Source: Toxotes chatareus | Lineage: Eukaryota; Chordata; Actinopteri; Toxotidae | Direction of reading: 5' to 3' | Assembly: GCA_016801885.1 (NCBI GenBank) | Contig: CM028884.1 | Location: forward strand, 8,762,501 to 8,826,500 | DNA: 64,000 nucleotides | In this document: positions 1-11,686 of the stretch, piece after piece | Position numbering within the stretch: the first letter of the stretch is position 1 | Layout of the letters: each line of letters opens with the position of its first letter | The notes under the pieces: model-generated | The model's database searches: none | The model's input: only the letters and a program-made list of their open reading frames with translations | What the model was told of the DNA's origin: nothing | Translations under genes and position numbers: made by a program

Positions 1-1046
1 CTTTGTTCTCCCCCTCGGCCCACTCTCTGCCGGGGATTCGTGACAAGTTTTCGCGGGCTGATCAAACACTACGGTGACACCTGATTAGGATATAGCGCGT
101 GTTTACAGTCGTGCATGGCGAGGACCCCCTCCTTCTCAGACAACAAGGGAGACTTCACCTTGACTAATTAAATTTGCACCTGCAATGCCAGCTGTGACAG
201 CCACTGGAGGGCTGCATTTATTTATGTCACTCCATACATACTTCCTGTGACGCTCATGGAGGCTGAGTTTGCACGAGCTGCTCTGTTTACCCACAGTGTG
301 GGTTTCTCCAATGGCTGTCTTTATTGTGTTTCTATCTGCCATGATGTTGGGGGTTAGCTTAGTCCTCCACTGTGGAGACAGGTGATTGTATCTGCAGTTG
401 TGGAGCCACTCCAGGGGGCACTGTTGAGCAGCAAAGAGGGGAGGAAGATGGACATACATCACTAAATCGTCTCGAACGTCATGGTGTAAATTCCTGTGTG
501 AAATATCTTCGGGCTGATAACTAAAACTATGTTTTTACTTAAATATTTTAACTGAAATGATTTTCCATATATATTTGTCATTTTTTCTTTGCTTTTAAAA
601 TTGCAAAATTAAATTTCGACACTCACGTAGGTAGGATAGCAGGTGCCACAACTTGCCATATGAAAGTAATTTGCATAACGTTTACAACAAAAACTTGTTG
701 ACCAATTTTACCTAGTATAGTAGTTTTTAGCAGCAGCCAGTGGATGGTCTAATTTTATTAGGGTCAGTTTTGCATAGTGACTAAGATAAATTTAATTTTG
801 TATTATTTCTTGTGAGTCAGAAGGAGCCTTTGTTTAATATAAAATAATATTGTGTGTTCCTCCGTCAAAGCGTGTGTGTATTTCATCATGCATTAATGTG
901 CGTACATATGTGTGCTTGTACATGATCTGCCTCTCAAGTGTGTGTGTGTGTGTGTGTATCTATCTAAATCAGTGTTGAGAGTGTAAAAGGCCACAGCTGA
1001 AGTGAGCACGACATCAGTCACCCAGTAGCAGGAGACAGGGCCTGAT

Positions 1047-1106
1047 AATTTGTGCCCCCCCCCCCTTGGTCTATCCACCCCCCCCTGGTCTATCCACCCC
1101 CCCCCA
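1047..1106. repeat. C-rich minisatellite (about 2.5 units)
   Basis: A poly-C run followed by TTGGTCTATCCAC is repeated almost exactly by the next poly-C run followed by TGGTCTATCCAC, and a third poly-C run starts a further unit. The period is about 20 bp. The pattern suggests slippage within intron 1. Confidence 0.75.
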
Positions 1107-3879
1107 TCCTGCCTCCCCAGCCTCAAATTGACCAGGCTCGACTGCTGGTCATGCTGTATTACATGGGTTAGATGAAGTAATTATTTCTAGGCCACTGACT
1201 ACAAGCAAGATTAATAGTTTTTGAAACGGCCATAATGGAGGGCTGACCTGCCGTGACATAAGCATTATTTCAAGCTCACCTCAACTCTCATCCCTCTCAC
1301 CTCTGGGCACCGACAGAGTGTGATTTATACCTGGGCTAATGAGGGGAGGGGACCTAGGAGCCCAGGGCCACCAGCCTACCAGTGCAGTGTGACGGGCTTA
1401 CTCCCCTAACTGAAGAGACAGTGGGGTCACTTGAGGAAGGCTGGTGCAGTGTTTTGCTTGATTGGGTTTTGGATGTAAAAAAAAAGTCATGATTTGAGTG
1501 TATGCTCAAATTTGACTTGAAACTTTAATGGTTTAGTCTGTTCTTTGGAAAGGATTTGTGCGCCCTGAGATGTCCATGACAGAATAGAGCAATATGCTAC
1601 TGATATTGAATCTCTCAGGGGTCACTTCATCTGTTCACCCCACCACCTCTGATGCTCTGACGCCTTAAGGAGCAGAGAAGCTGGAAAGTTGTCACTAGGT
1701 GGCACTTGGACATCATGTTATCAGATGCTCCCCCTTCACCCCACCACCAGCCTCTTCCCCTCCCTCCCTTCCTACCTCCTTTCTTGCCTCCCTCGCTTCC
1801 TCCCTCCACTCTGTGCTAAGTACACCTCAGATGTCAGGGTGTTTTATTTTTATTGGATGAGGGCAGTGTGTAATGCATTCACCTCCGTTCCTGCCAGCTG
1901 TTAAATGCCCCAGAACATGGTCTGGCCAGGCTCCGCCCCGTTAACCCTTCTGATTGGCTGTAATAATTAGCAGAAGTGAACAGTAACTATGGGGCTGAGC
2001 GAAGGTTTGGGACAGCTTGCGAACTCCCTGATACGTACGTGACAGAACAGTCCGTCCTGCCTGGGTTCAAGTGACCCGGGTCTGGCCACATCCTTGCTGA
2101 CTCCAGTGCAGCGTGTATATTTTGAGCTTTAATATTAACCCTAAACTTAAACACATGCATGCGGTGTGGCGCCAGCAATTACATTTTCAAATGGCTGGGT
2201 TTGTAAACCTCCAGGATGTTAATCTGTCACCATTCAAGCTACTGGGAAGAGTGAAAAGAGGATTAAGCTATTCAATTCCTGGTAGAATATTTTCCTTTGT
2301 TCAGAATGAGTGAAGGAAAAATAAATAAAGAAATGAGGTGGCTTCTCAAGCAAGACAAGTGCCGTCTGCTATACTTCAGGATTTGGCTAATGCCATTACA
2401 GCAAACTTATCTGCTTCAGGATTCCAGGAAGACAGGGTGACGGTCGTGTAAACAGCCCCAAATGATATCCGGCCCTTAATTCAATATTAATCTGAGGTCA
2501 CATCATAATGCCAGTTTATGTGGGTCAAAGACGACATGACTGAGAATTGGACCTGTCCTAGATGTTCAGTCCACATCTGTTTTGTGCCATATGTTTTTCT
2601 GGTGGCTAAGGAGATTGTCGGTATTTAAACCTAGACCACTGCCCTAGCTTGTTAATAATACCGTGTTCAAAAAGCAGATTCAACAAATACATCTCAGCAA
2701 TTAATTCAAGAAGTTGTCCTAGTTGTCTGTAGAAAAGTACACGATCCAGAGAGAAACAGCTCATCACATTTTGATGGATGGCAACTTAGGCCTGTGCTTG
2801 GAAAAAAAATTGAAGCGGACAGGATCCTCTCTATTTTTCATACGTTGTATGATCTTCTGATTTTTTTTCCCCCTCCAAAATGGCTCATTTTATGTTGTAG
2901 TGAGTGTGACATACAGTCGAGTTGATGGTAAAATATCCTTGAAGTGTTTTGTCAAGCAACACACGGTATCAAATCTGATGTTTAGCATAAGGTTATAATA
3001 TACCACATGATAATTGTCACAGCTGTCAGCCAATTCAGCACAGTACCCCTGTCTTAGCCCCTCGTTTGCCCTTGACTCCCAACCCCTCGGGTCGGATTGC
3101 ACATCATCTTTATCCCAGATGAAGTACTAGACTCGGTAGTGTCACAAGATGATCTAATATGGAGCCGAAAGGACACAGAGCTGGGAAATCATCGTCATTT
3201 GAAGAGGTTGCTTGTCACATGATGGGTTTGATCAGCCCGTGCTGCGGTACACAGAGCCGGGTCTTTGCACTGTCTAACAGTGGTACTGGATTAGAGACAC
3301 AAGCCACTTCTACTGTGATCAGTCACTCACACACAGAGACACGCGGCAGGACTGAAATCCTCCTTGCACACTTCATCCACATCATGTACAGCCTTCTTCG
3401 TCAAGCCTACTGTATGGAAATGAGGAATGCTGCTGTTGACAATGATAGTACATGGCATTTTTGATGTTTTATTCTATAACTAATGGTATACCATAGCTTC
3501 CATAATACAGGTTTCTCCCTCAGAGTTAAATACAGCACCGGGCGGTGTTGGTCTATAGCTGGCTGACCTGCCTGAATGCTACTGATCTGTGACATGTCGA
3601 GACAATGGCAGTGTGTGTGAAGAGTCTGGCCCTACACCCTTCCGACAGTGTGTATGGCTAAGTGCTATTGAATTGTTTATTGTCACAAATCACAAGCCTT
3701 TCAATGACCAGGTGCGACCAGCGTACACCCACACATCCATCCATCCAGCTGCTCTACTCTGAGCGATGTGTTGGTCTGCTGGGCTTTGAGGAGCGTAACG
3801 TCAGCCTCTGGAGCTGGGGATTTTAAACGCTCCACCTGCTTATCGATCTCTTCTGCCCTGCTGAGCCAGCCAGGCTCGG

Positions 3880-3945
3880 GCTACATAGAGAGAGAGAAAG
3901 AGAGACAGACAGAGAGAGAGAGGGAGGGAGAGAGAGAAGGCATGA
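3880..3945. repeat. (GA)n-rich imperfect simple repeat
   Basis: An imperfect purine tract of GA, GAGA and GGGA units interrupted by CAGACA. The short open frames read through it are low-complexity artefacts. Confidence 0.8.
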
Positions 3946-5513
3946 TGCGGAGGGCAAGGGCAATGTGGGGGCCTCAGTCCTCTGGTCCTCAGGTCTGTCC
4001 TTGACACTGCCTGTGGGACAGGCCTGGAGGACGCCTCTTGTCCTCCCGGCAAGCCCCGCATCTAGCCCCTACAACTAGCCGGCCCTCCCCCTGGGCCAAG
4101 CTGCACTTTGCACAGCCATATTGATTTTTTGGAGGGGCAGGAAAAGTGTGGCTGGGTGGTGAGAGCGAATGAGGGAGGGAGGGGGAAATGGAGAAATCGA
4201 GGGAGCTTTCTAAAGCACTGACTTCTCCTTGACTGCACCTCGAGACGCGACAACCCTGTTAGAACAACTCAATGGCCCTGGTGCCCTGCTGAAAACTGCT
4301 AATCACAGTCTTTCAATCAACGCTCTCCTTCCTCTCCTCTCTTCTCCTTCCTCCCTCCCTCCATCTCCCTCCCTTTCTCATTTTCTCACTCTTTCCCCTG
4401 ACTTTCCCCTTGCTGAACTGGACCGTGCCTGAATACCAAGGGACTGTGTCTGCATTAAAACCGGCCATTCCACATGGAAAACAGCTGACCTCGTGAAAGC
4501 ATGTTGTAATTTGAAGGAGAAAACTAAAAAGCTTTTCTCAATCGACATAATCTTAATGGAAACATTATGGCCCTGCAGCAAACTAACAATTAAGGCAGAA
4601 CGGTTCTTGCATGTTGGTGGTGTTGGCTGAGAGTTCATAGAAATAGGACATTGTCTCTTGTGATGACAAGGCTGCTAGTGTGCATCCTGTGCTGCGTGTA
4701 AAGCTCAAGATGCCCTTGAACAAGATGTTTAAACCCCAGTTGCTTTGGTGAAGAATAGAGGAACTTTTTATTATCTAGCAGAAATCTTTAGATGTACTGA
4801 GCAGCTCCTGTGTGTGAAAATGTGTAGGTATCAGAGTGTGAAGCAGCTAGTATGTTTCTGATAAAGAGCATGCTCAGTCAATCTCTCCCGGACAAATAAA
4901 AAGGTTATGTAAGGCATGCATCGACAGATCTCTCAAATCGCCCTCCTCTTTTTCTCTTCTTTCCCTCTTTCCTTCTCTCCAGATTTGACACTTGCTAAAG
5001 GTCACAGAAACATCTTTTTTTTCCCGCTTTGAGGTGTAGATAAGTGTGAAATAGAAGTTGACACCACAGACACATTGAAAAGCACTTAAACAGAGTGGCC
5101 ATGTGCCAACCTGTCTGTGTCTGGCTTTGTGCATTTGTAAATACTTTTGAATGATTGATCTGGAGACCTGGGTCTCTCTGTAAGCCTGTCAGGTGCAGTG
5201 AGAGAGATGGAGAGTGGGAGAGTTCAAAAAACAGATGAGGTCCAATACTTTTTTTCCCGCTCTTCATCTCTTTCTCTCTCACATGCACACACACTCTCTA
5301 TCTGACAGAATTACATGTACCCTGGGAAGACCCGAAGAGTAGCTTTAAGTAAGTATGTGTGTGAGAAAGTGTACGCACGGCTCACAGATAGAGAGAATCG
5401 GACAGGCCTTTTGATGTTCAGTTAAATTGGCATACCGGGTGTCTGTTAGTTTACCTTATCCCGCAAATGTGACATTTTTGAAACGCGACTAGGCCCCAAT
5501 AAAGGTGGGTCAC

Positions 5514-5515
<2 letters not shown>

Positions 5516-5555
<40 letters not shown>
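5516..5555. repeat. (GT)n microsatellite
   Basis: An uninterrupted GT tract of about 20 units. It directly abuts a GC-balanced block beginning with TAATTAATGA. Confidence 0.95.
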
Positions 5556-5556
<1 letters not shown>

Positions 5557-5960
5557 TCTAATTAATGACTGGCAGCGGTCCCCCACAGCTCTGGTAATGT
5601 GCTTAGATCAGTGTTATAAACAGGGCGTGAAAGGTCTGCCCAGCGCCAGCCCTTTAAATGACTGGCCGCTTGTTCAGGTAGATGGATGGAAATGTTCTAT
5701 TATTAATGATCACGTCCCCCCGCTGACCTGTCGCGAGGTGAAATGAACAACGCAGCCTTCAGCCTCCAACAACAATTAACGGGCCAGAGCCGGCCTGTCT
5801 GCCATTTGTCATCACTTACCCCACCTGTGGACCCCCCTCTGAACACATGCTGAACCTGTCTGTCGATATGTACACAATGTTCCCGTCGCTGATTTGAAAA
5901 AAAATATGCAGTGGTTAATGGCGAAGCATTCATCCTCAGTTATTCCTGATTATTTCTATT
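5556..5960. promoter_or_regulatory. candidate conserved noncoding element, intron 1
   Basis: This is a repeat-free, GC-balanced block without coding potential in any frame. It opens with the homeodomain-like core TAATTAATGA at 5559-5568. It also carries TTATTAATGATCA near 5700, a CAATTAAC core near 5773, and a second TTTAAATGACTGGC context near 5655. Its texture (dense AT-rich homeobox cores in GC-rich surroundings) is what deeply conserved enhancers of the irx regulatory block typically look like. This is pattern inference only and has not been shown by alignment. Confidence 0.35.
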
Positions 5961-8468
5961 TTTTTTTTCCTTTTTTTGTTGCCAGTTTTGAATGAAAAAA
6001 AAAAAAAAACATGAAAAAAAAGTTTCTGCACTTTATGAATTGTATCCACAGTGTGTCTATGTGAGAAACATGTTGAGGATTATGTTCTTAGCAACTGACA
6101 TAAACATTTGATCCATTGTGTTTGCATGAGCTTGAATGGACTACCTTGCATTAAACATGATTTGCAAATCTGGGCTAGACCTACTTGCCAAACTGAGTCT
6201 GTAAATACATCTCAGGATAATACAGATTATCTCGAAAAAAATTTGGTATCAACAGAAAAGTAGCTGAAAGCCCATGTTTTAGATGTTCCAGGCAACATCC
6301 TCCTGACTGACCTCTGGCTCTCACAGTCCAATTCATATTCATGGGACTGGTCCTGAGCAGGAGTGCAGACACAGGGTTACACATTACTGATGCCCCCGCT
6401 CTGAGGTCAACTCCCACACATTCCAGTTAGCCATTTACCAGTCTGCCCAGTTAGCCATCACACTGAGTCACAACTTCGAGCTGGTATTCTTAAAATAAAT
6501 GAATGCCACGAGTGGCTGTAAACAAAATGTCAGAAGTGCGAAATGGTTAATTTTTTGCCCTGGATGTTTTTTTTAGTGTGGCATGCATGATCAGCATAAT
6601 CAGTGAAAATAGTTGAAAAGGGCCTTTTCTCACACTGTAACTACTGTTGGAGCTGCTGTTTTTCAGTTAGTGTATTTGCTAGCATGGATATATTTTAGAT
6701 ACATGTTCTAAAAAAGCGTCATAAATGATAAAACTCTGCTTCTAGAAGCACCGTAACAAAAGTGGAACCTCTGCCTGTGTATGTGGTTGTGTGTGTGTGT
6801 GTGTGTGTGCGTGCGCTTGTGTGGGTATTTTGTGTGTAATGGCACCTGGGTGCTGTGTTATCTCACTATAGTTCAAGGAAGGGACATACTCTGAAGATGA
6901 GGTAGACCTTGACCTGTACAGACCTTTATGGAACAAACATGAATATCATTAGCTGATGGATGTTGGGTTTTTCATTTCTTAAATTCCTCTCCATGTATTT
7001 TTTTTTCCTCACTTCACATTCAAAACTGAATTCAAAGCTTCTATAAACTTTTTATGCATCAGACATTGAAACACAATTGTTCTGGTGGAGTGGGCACTCC
7101 CTGCCCTTCTCTGCGCCCTCTGTCGCTTCGCACAAGCTCCCTACATTCTTCGATCCGGTGCCAAATGGAGCAGGGCGGAAGCGCCTTTGATGCACACGGG
7201 TAGTCTGTCTGTTCGAGTCCGACGTTTTACAGCTGGCTTGTCAAAACTGTTGATTCACCATCACTTTTGCAGAAGAAGACCAGTTCTGAAACGGGTGTCA
7301 CACAAGTACCAATGGCCTGCTGTTTAAACACAGAGCTCTGTTACACAGCTACCTCTCTTTGCAGCTGAGTTGACCTGTTTGAGATCCAAGGTTGTCTGTC
7401 TATCTGTCTGCACTCTGAGGCACCTATATTGATGGAAGTGCTGTCCTCCTTTGGCTGGAGCTTTTGAATAAAATATCCTGTACCTCTTGTCTCACAATAT
7501 AGACTGAGAAGAACATATTGTTATAATAGATAAAACCCAAAAAAGGAACCCAATTTTTGTCTTAGGAGACAAGAGACCTAAAGGACCAAAAAGTGTGCTT
7601 TGAAAAACACTGGAAGTGCCACTACATGGGGCGACAGTTTCACTTATTAAGCCCTCCTCAGGGCTTACTCTACATTGTCGTTTTGATCTGCAGTTATGAT
7701 GCATTAGCCAAATCTAGACAAGCCCGCTGAGATTCATGTGTCCTCCTTCAGCAGTCGTGCCACATACACTACGTTCCAATAGAACCTCTGGGGCAGACAC
7801 AAGCTAGACTGGAAGTGCTTTTATCCCCGCAGCGGCGGAGTTATCTGGCTATTTTGAGCTATTGATGCTTAGTGCTGGACATTAATCTACTCTGCAAAGA
7901 ACGCTTTGAAGAAAGTGTCCGTTGAAGTGTCACAGATGGGAAATAAATGAAATTAATAAATATATGGTACACAGTTTGATATCTCTCATAGGCCAAGATC
8001 AAAGAAAACCAATTGAGTTCTATTCTACCTAATATGTTTTTCTGTGATAAACAGTCCGGCTGAGGGAATAATCCCATCAAGGAAGAGAGAGATTAAAAAC
8101 AGCATCAGATATATCACTCAGTGCAGACGGTTGGCACGGCTACCGTGAAGTATCTGCGTTATTATGGGATTGGTAATCTCGTTTCTTGGGTCTGAGTGGA
8201 AGCGCAGACCTTTTTTTTTGTGCCTCGTGGAATCAGGCACAGACACAGAGACAGGAAGACAGACACAGCGGCTCTCTGATACTGCAAGAGTCCATCTGCT
8301 TCAGAGGGCTCCGGTAACTTCTTGTCTTTCTTTTTTTCTGTGGAATTTCTGAGTAGCTTGATACATTTGACACGTGTGTGACAGCCCTGGTTTGGGGTTG
8401 AGGCATCATGCTCGCTACCCCGGCTGTGCGTTTTCCAGGAAGGACATGTATGTCTGTGCATGGGAGCC

Positions 8469-8470
<2 letters not shown>

Positions 8471-8536
<66 letters not shown>

Positions 8537-8550
8537 ACATACATACACAT
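8471..8550. repeat. (AC)n microsatellite
   Basis: A pure AC tract of 30 units (8471-8530) continues into an ACAT/ACAC interrupted tail. Open frames of Thr-His or Cys-Val repeats across this region on both strands are artefacts of the dinucleotide repeat. Confidence 0.97.
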
Positions 8551-8701
8551 ACAGCATGTAGGCACACTTTTGTGCTTGTGTACAGAGCAGTGCTTTGCTC
8601 ACTCTGAATAAAGCAGACTGTAATGATCTTACTTATGTGCGCACATGCACACATCTGCAGTAGATGGATGCCAGGATGCAGACTCACGGCAGCGCAGGGG
8701 T

Positions 8702-8754
8702 ATACACACACAACCACACACACACACACACACACACACAGTCACAGTCACACG
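8702..8754. repeat. (CA)n microsatellite, interrupted
   Basis: CA-rich tract with CCACAC and GTCACAGTCAC interruptions. Confidence 0.85.
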
Positions 8755-10439
8755 GATGTGTGCACATGCAACACTAGCCCAGAGCCTCACCTTGATATCT
8801 TGAGCTTCTGTCATGAGTTAGAATTTGACACCAATGAATGTGTCAGGTTGTCAATTTCTTCCAACAGCCTTTGAATGCAGTCTGGCCATGAATAGTGCAT
8901 GTTGTTTTGTTTTTTAGATTCCAACTGTCTGCAAGTCTGTTTTTTTTTTTTTTTTCCATCCATCCAGAATAACTTGGAAGGCCTGTACACTCATGTGCAT
9001 CCTTTAAGAAAACTTTCAGTGGGTGTTGTGTTGTTTAGCCTAAGGTAAAGATTCAGCCCGCAAGGTAAATTCACCAAACTGCCTCAGATCTGATGGCCTC
9101 CCATTTCTTCTCCCTCTGTTTCTGGGATCTGTTTTCCTGTCTCCTGTCTTTAATGCACATAGTTTCACCACTTGCACTTTTTTTGATCCAGCCCCCCTTT
9201 TGAGTCAGGAGACACATCTTTTTATCCCAGCACTTCAGTGTTATTAACCGGACGTTTTATTTCCCTCTAAAAGTCAGGACATATTTTGGCAGCCGCTTCC
9301 CATATTCCCTGTAGCGTGCCACATGAGGTCTTTGGCATTATTAGGGCAGAAGAAATGTTTGAAATATTTGTTGTAAATGTCTCAGAAATATACACAGGGT
9401 TGATTCTCCTTAAGCTGTCACAACCGCTTGGCCATTAATCCAAAGGCCGTTCGCCCCAGAACTTTAAAGAGATGTAAAAAGACGGTGGCATGTCGGTGAC
9501 ATTTCTCCTTCTCCTGCTGCTGAGACACCATCCGGAGGCTGTGTGTGTGTGTGCGCACCTGTGGGGAATGAATATGAGGTCATGAGACCACAGACCGAAC
9601 ACTTGTGTGAACGTACTCTTACATTCACACAAGCACGTACTGGAGGGGAAGAAAGAGGCAGGGCGGGGAAACAGTTGTGAAATTTATTTGGGCATATAGT
9701 TTTTATGCCAGTTGCCATTGGATTTACAGGTCAGAATGGAATGTGGCCCAATGAAAGGTACTTTGATCCCTCCACCAGGTTGACAGTTTTATTGGAGGAG
9801 CTCTGTATGGCACAGGGCATCTTTTATAAGGTTGTGAGGAACCCCACGGCAGCCTTCACAAAATCATAAACATGTGAGACGTCAGTGAACGTGACTGGTT
9901 ACCAGGTTTCTGTGATATCACGGCCAGATCTGAATGTATCCGTCCTTATTTTAGTCAGTTGTCGTACATTTCACACTATTAGAGTGAATGTATTTAATGT
10001 GAGATGGTTGGAGATGTATTAGGCTCAGCAAATGCTTCTAGGATATTAATCTTGTACTCAAACTTTAAGTGCCAAAGTAGAAGAAGCATTAGAACCACAT
10101 CCTGTATTTTCCCTGATAGCATGTTCATTAATGAGTAATGTTTTTCACAGATAACAATGTTTTGATGACTTAACATATGTAGGTTATACAAAGCTAGGCG
10201 TGTGATCATTTCAGAAATTTAGGGCTCAGGTAAATTAAAAAATTTTGAGGTATTTGGGAGTTTGGCAAGGCCTTCCTCCTGCCCCTCCCAAAAAAGCTGT
10301 ACACTGAATATATTTGATCAGAATAGAAAAGTTAAGGTCTTTGTTAACTTAGACATCAGAGTAAACATATGAACACACAATAGCTAAATACAGTAGGTTC
10401 CTACAGCTGCTTATCAGTGCACTGTGTTCTGTTCCACAG

Positions 10440-10517
10440 AGGCGGAAGTTACTGCAGGAGTTGGGAGACCAGAAGATCCCGTTTCTGGGACCTTCAGACC
10501 GGGGCTTTCAGCAGCTG
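10440..10517 (+). CDS. fto: fto exon 2 (N-terminal segment)
   Basis: This exon encodes 26 residues in phase 0-0: RRKLLQELGDQKIPFLGPSD then RGFQQL. They align without gaps to human FTO residues 16-41 ([20 protein letters not shown] onward), which has the same length and the same borders. The segment forms the N-terminal extension that packs against the catalytic domain. The acceptor is TTCCACAG (ending at 10439) and the donor is GTGAGT at 10518. There is no start codon here. Translation must begin in exon 1, about 15 residues upstream in human, which is not visible in the window. The next intron is only 133 bp, so exons 2 and 3 are nearly fused, and reading through it breaks the match to FTO. 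Confidence 0.93.
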
Positions 10518-10650
10518 GTGAGTCCACCACAGTTCCAGATAATGCTAATAATCTCTGAACCTGTAAGTCTTCTCAGTCAGATTTCAGAACAGATGTTTTT
10601 GAATTTTTGCTGCCATGTCATTATGATAGAAAAAGATTTATGTTTCCCAG
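10518..10650 (+). other. fto: fto intron 2 (133 bp)
   Basis: A short intron with donor GTGAGT and acceptor TGTTTCCCAG, phase 0. The frame happens to stay open across it, so naive ORF calling reads into it from exon 2. The FTO match stops at 10517 and resumes at 10651 with WDSSYSGLVL. Confidence 0.9.
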
Positions 10651-11686
10651 TGGGACTCCAGTTACTCTGGACTGGTTCTGAGGAGATCCTGCTCGCTGCC
10701 TGTTGAGCTCCATGGCCGGGTGCAGGCAGCTCTGCTCACCCTGCGAAGCAAGGGCTGCCTCCTGAGGGATCTGGTTCGTGTTCGCGACCGAGATGTTTTC
10801 ACCGCCGTGTCACGGGCTCTGCTGGGTGAGCCAGGCCACACCTATCGCTATCTGGACACACGGCTCTTTGCCATCCCCTGGCACAGCGAGGACACTGAGG
10901 TCAAAGGACAAAACTGTTGTGACCCTGACTTGAGAGCTGCATGCAAGGCATTGTGGGAGCTTAACACCTTCTTCTGCTCCGACGTGTCTCAGCTGAAGGA
11001 AGGAGACAGGCTCGCACAATGCGCAAAGGGTGAGGTAGAGGCCAAACAGGGTAAAGAGGGGGACACAGAGTCTAAACACAGTGAAGACTCCAAGAACAGT
11101 GAAGGAGGGGACTCAGAGTCCAGACAAAGTGAGGAGGGGGACACGGAGTCCAAGCACAGCGAGGAGTGGGACATTGAGTCAAAACACAGTGAGGAAGGCT
11201 GCTCTGGGTCAAAACAAGAAGGGGAGTGGGAGACTGAGTCCAAACACAGCAGTGAGGAGGGAGAGTCGTCCCAGGCCAAACCAAGTGAAACCAGTGCCGA
11301 AGCAGGGTCAGAACAGAGCGAAGGAAAATGCCCTGGCTGGGCGCCTAAGACCATCAGTGGCGCAGAGGCCGAACCTGTGGGACTAGGCGCCCAGGCGAAA
11401 CCTGTGGTCGAACTAAAGCACAGCCTGTCAGATTACCACATTGAGGACAAGGAGGAACAGGCAAGTGGGCAGGGTTGTTCCCAGCCCAGTCCACCACAGG
11501 TATGCAGCGGTCCCGTCAAGTTCAATGTCACCTTACTCAACTATATGGACCCAGCAGCTATGAGCCAGCTGAAAGAGGAGCCATACTACGGCATGGGGAA
11601 AATGGCGGTTGGCTGGCACCACGATGAGAACCTGATCACTCATTCACCAGTGGCTGTTTACAGCTACAGCTGTCACAATGACAAAG
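10651..11686 (+). CDS. fto: fto exon 3 (first half of catalytic domain, with acidic repeat insertion)
   Basis: The largest exon has 1036 nt, entering in phase 0 and leaving after 1 nt of a Gly codon, about 345 residues against about 210 in human. It encodes the FTO-specific start of the N-terminal catalytic domain. The stretch AVSRALLGEPGHTYRYLDTR holds the equivalents of human Arg96, Tyr106 and Tyr108 of the m6A pocket. Further on, FNVTLLNYMDP carries the Asn205 equivalent, and LKEEPYYGMGKMAVGWHHDE carries the iron ligands His231 and Asp233 (HxD) plus Glu234. Between them, from roughly 11000 to 11515, lies a fish-specific stretch of about 135 extra residues with decapeptide repeats (see the separate entry). 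The donor is GTAAGG at 11687. The remaining ligands are in exons 4 and 5. The antisense open frames over this exon are shadows. Confidence 0.96.
11053..11280 (+). repeat. fto: decapeptide-encoding tandem repeat within fto exon 3
   Basis: About six imperfect 30-bp units encode variants of EGDTESKHSE. In order the cores read EGDTESKHSE, EGGDSESRQS, EGDTESKHSE, EWDIESKHSE, EGCSGSKQEG and EWETESKHSS. The product is acidic, Ser/Glu/Lys/His-rich and predicted to be disordered. It lies where human FTO has a flexible loop (about residues 160-190), before the catalytic beta-helix. Unit similarity at DNA level indicates expansion by unequal exchange or slippage with the frame kept. No stop or frameshift is present, and flanking FTO similarity is intact on both sides. 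Confidence 0.9.

Larger units (their letters stand above)
1..10439 (+). other. fto: fto intron 1 (3' part)
   Basis: I see no convincing coding exon, CpG-rich promoter or start codon context in this stretch, so it is read as intron 1, ending at the acceptor before exon 2. It contains a C-rich minisatellite near 1051, (GT)/(CA) tracts near 938-957, 5516-5555, 6786-6810, 8471-8550 and 8716-8740, a GA-rich tract at about 3888-3945, and poly-A/poly-T runs near 5960-6020. The stretches 5556-5960 and, less clearly, 1-470 and 9240-9500 have unique, GC-balanced sequence with homeodomain-like motifs and may be regulatory. In mammals this intron carries obesity-associated enhancers acting on IRX3/IRX5. 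Whether that holds here is inference. Exon 1 could in principle be hidden, because it is only about 45 coding nt in human. Confidence 0.8.

Noticed and set aside
1..470. Possible promoter or exon 1 of fto at the window start
   Set aside because: No CpG-rich sequence, no start codon followed by a short Lys/Arg/Glu-rich frame and donor site in phase 0 that I could defend. Exon 1 is more likely upstream.
7200..7235. GTTCGAGTCC resembling a tRNA T-arm
   Set aside because: No acceptor stem, D-arm or anticodon arm can be folded around it, and no A-box is present upstream at the right distance.
8162..8735. Several overlapping open frames with long Cys-Val or Thr-His runs
   Set aside because: They are translations of the (AC)n/(GT)n microsatellite and have no protein character outside it.
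10989..11354. Antisense open frames opposite the exon 3 repeat, rich in Ser, Leu, Cys and Asp
   Set aside because: They are shadows of the sense repeat: the Glu/Ser/Lys codons read backwards lack stops. The sense strand has clear FTO homology on both sides.
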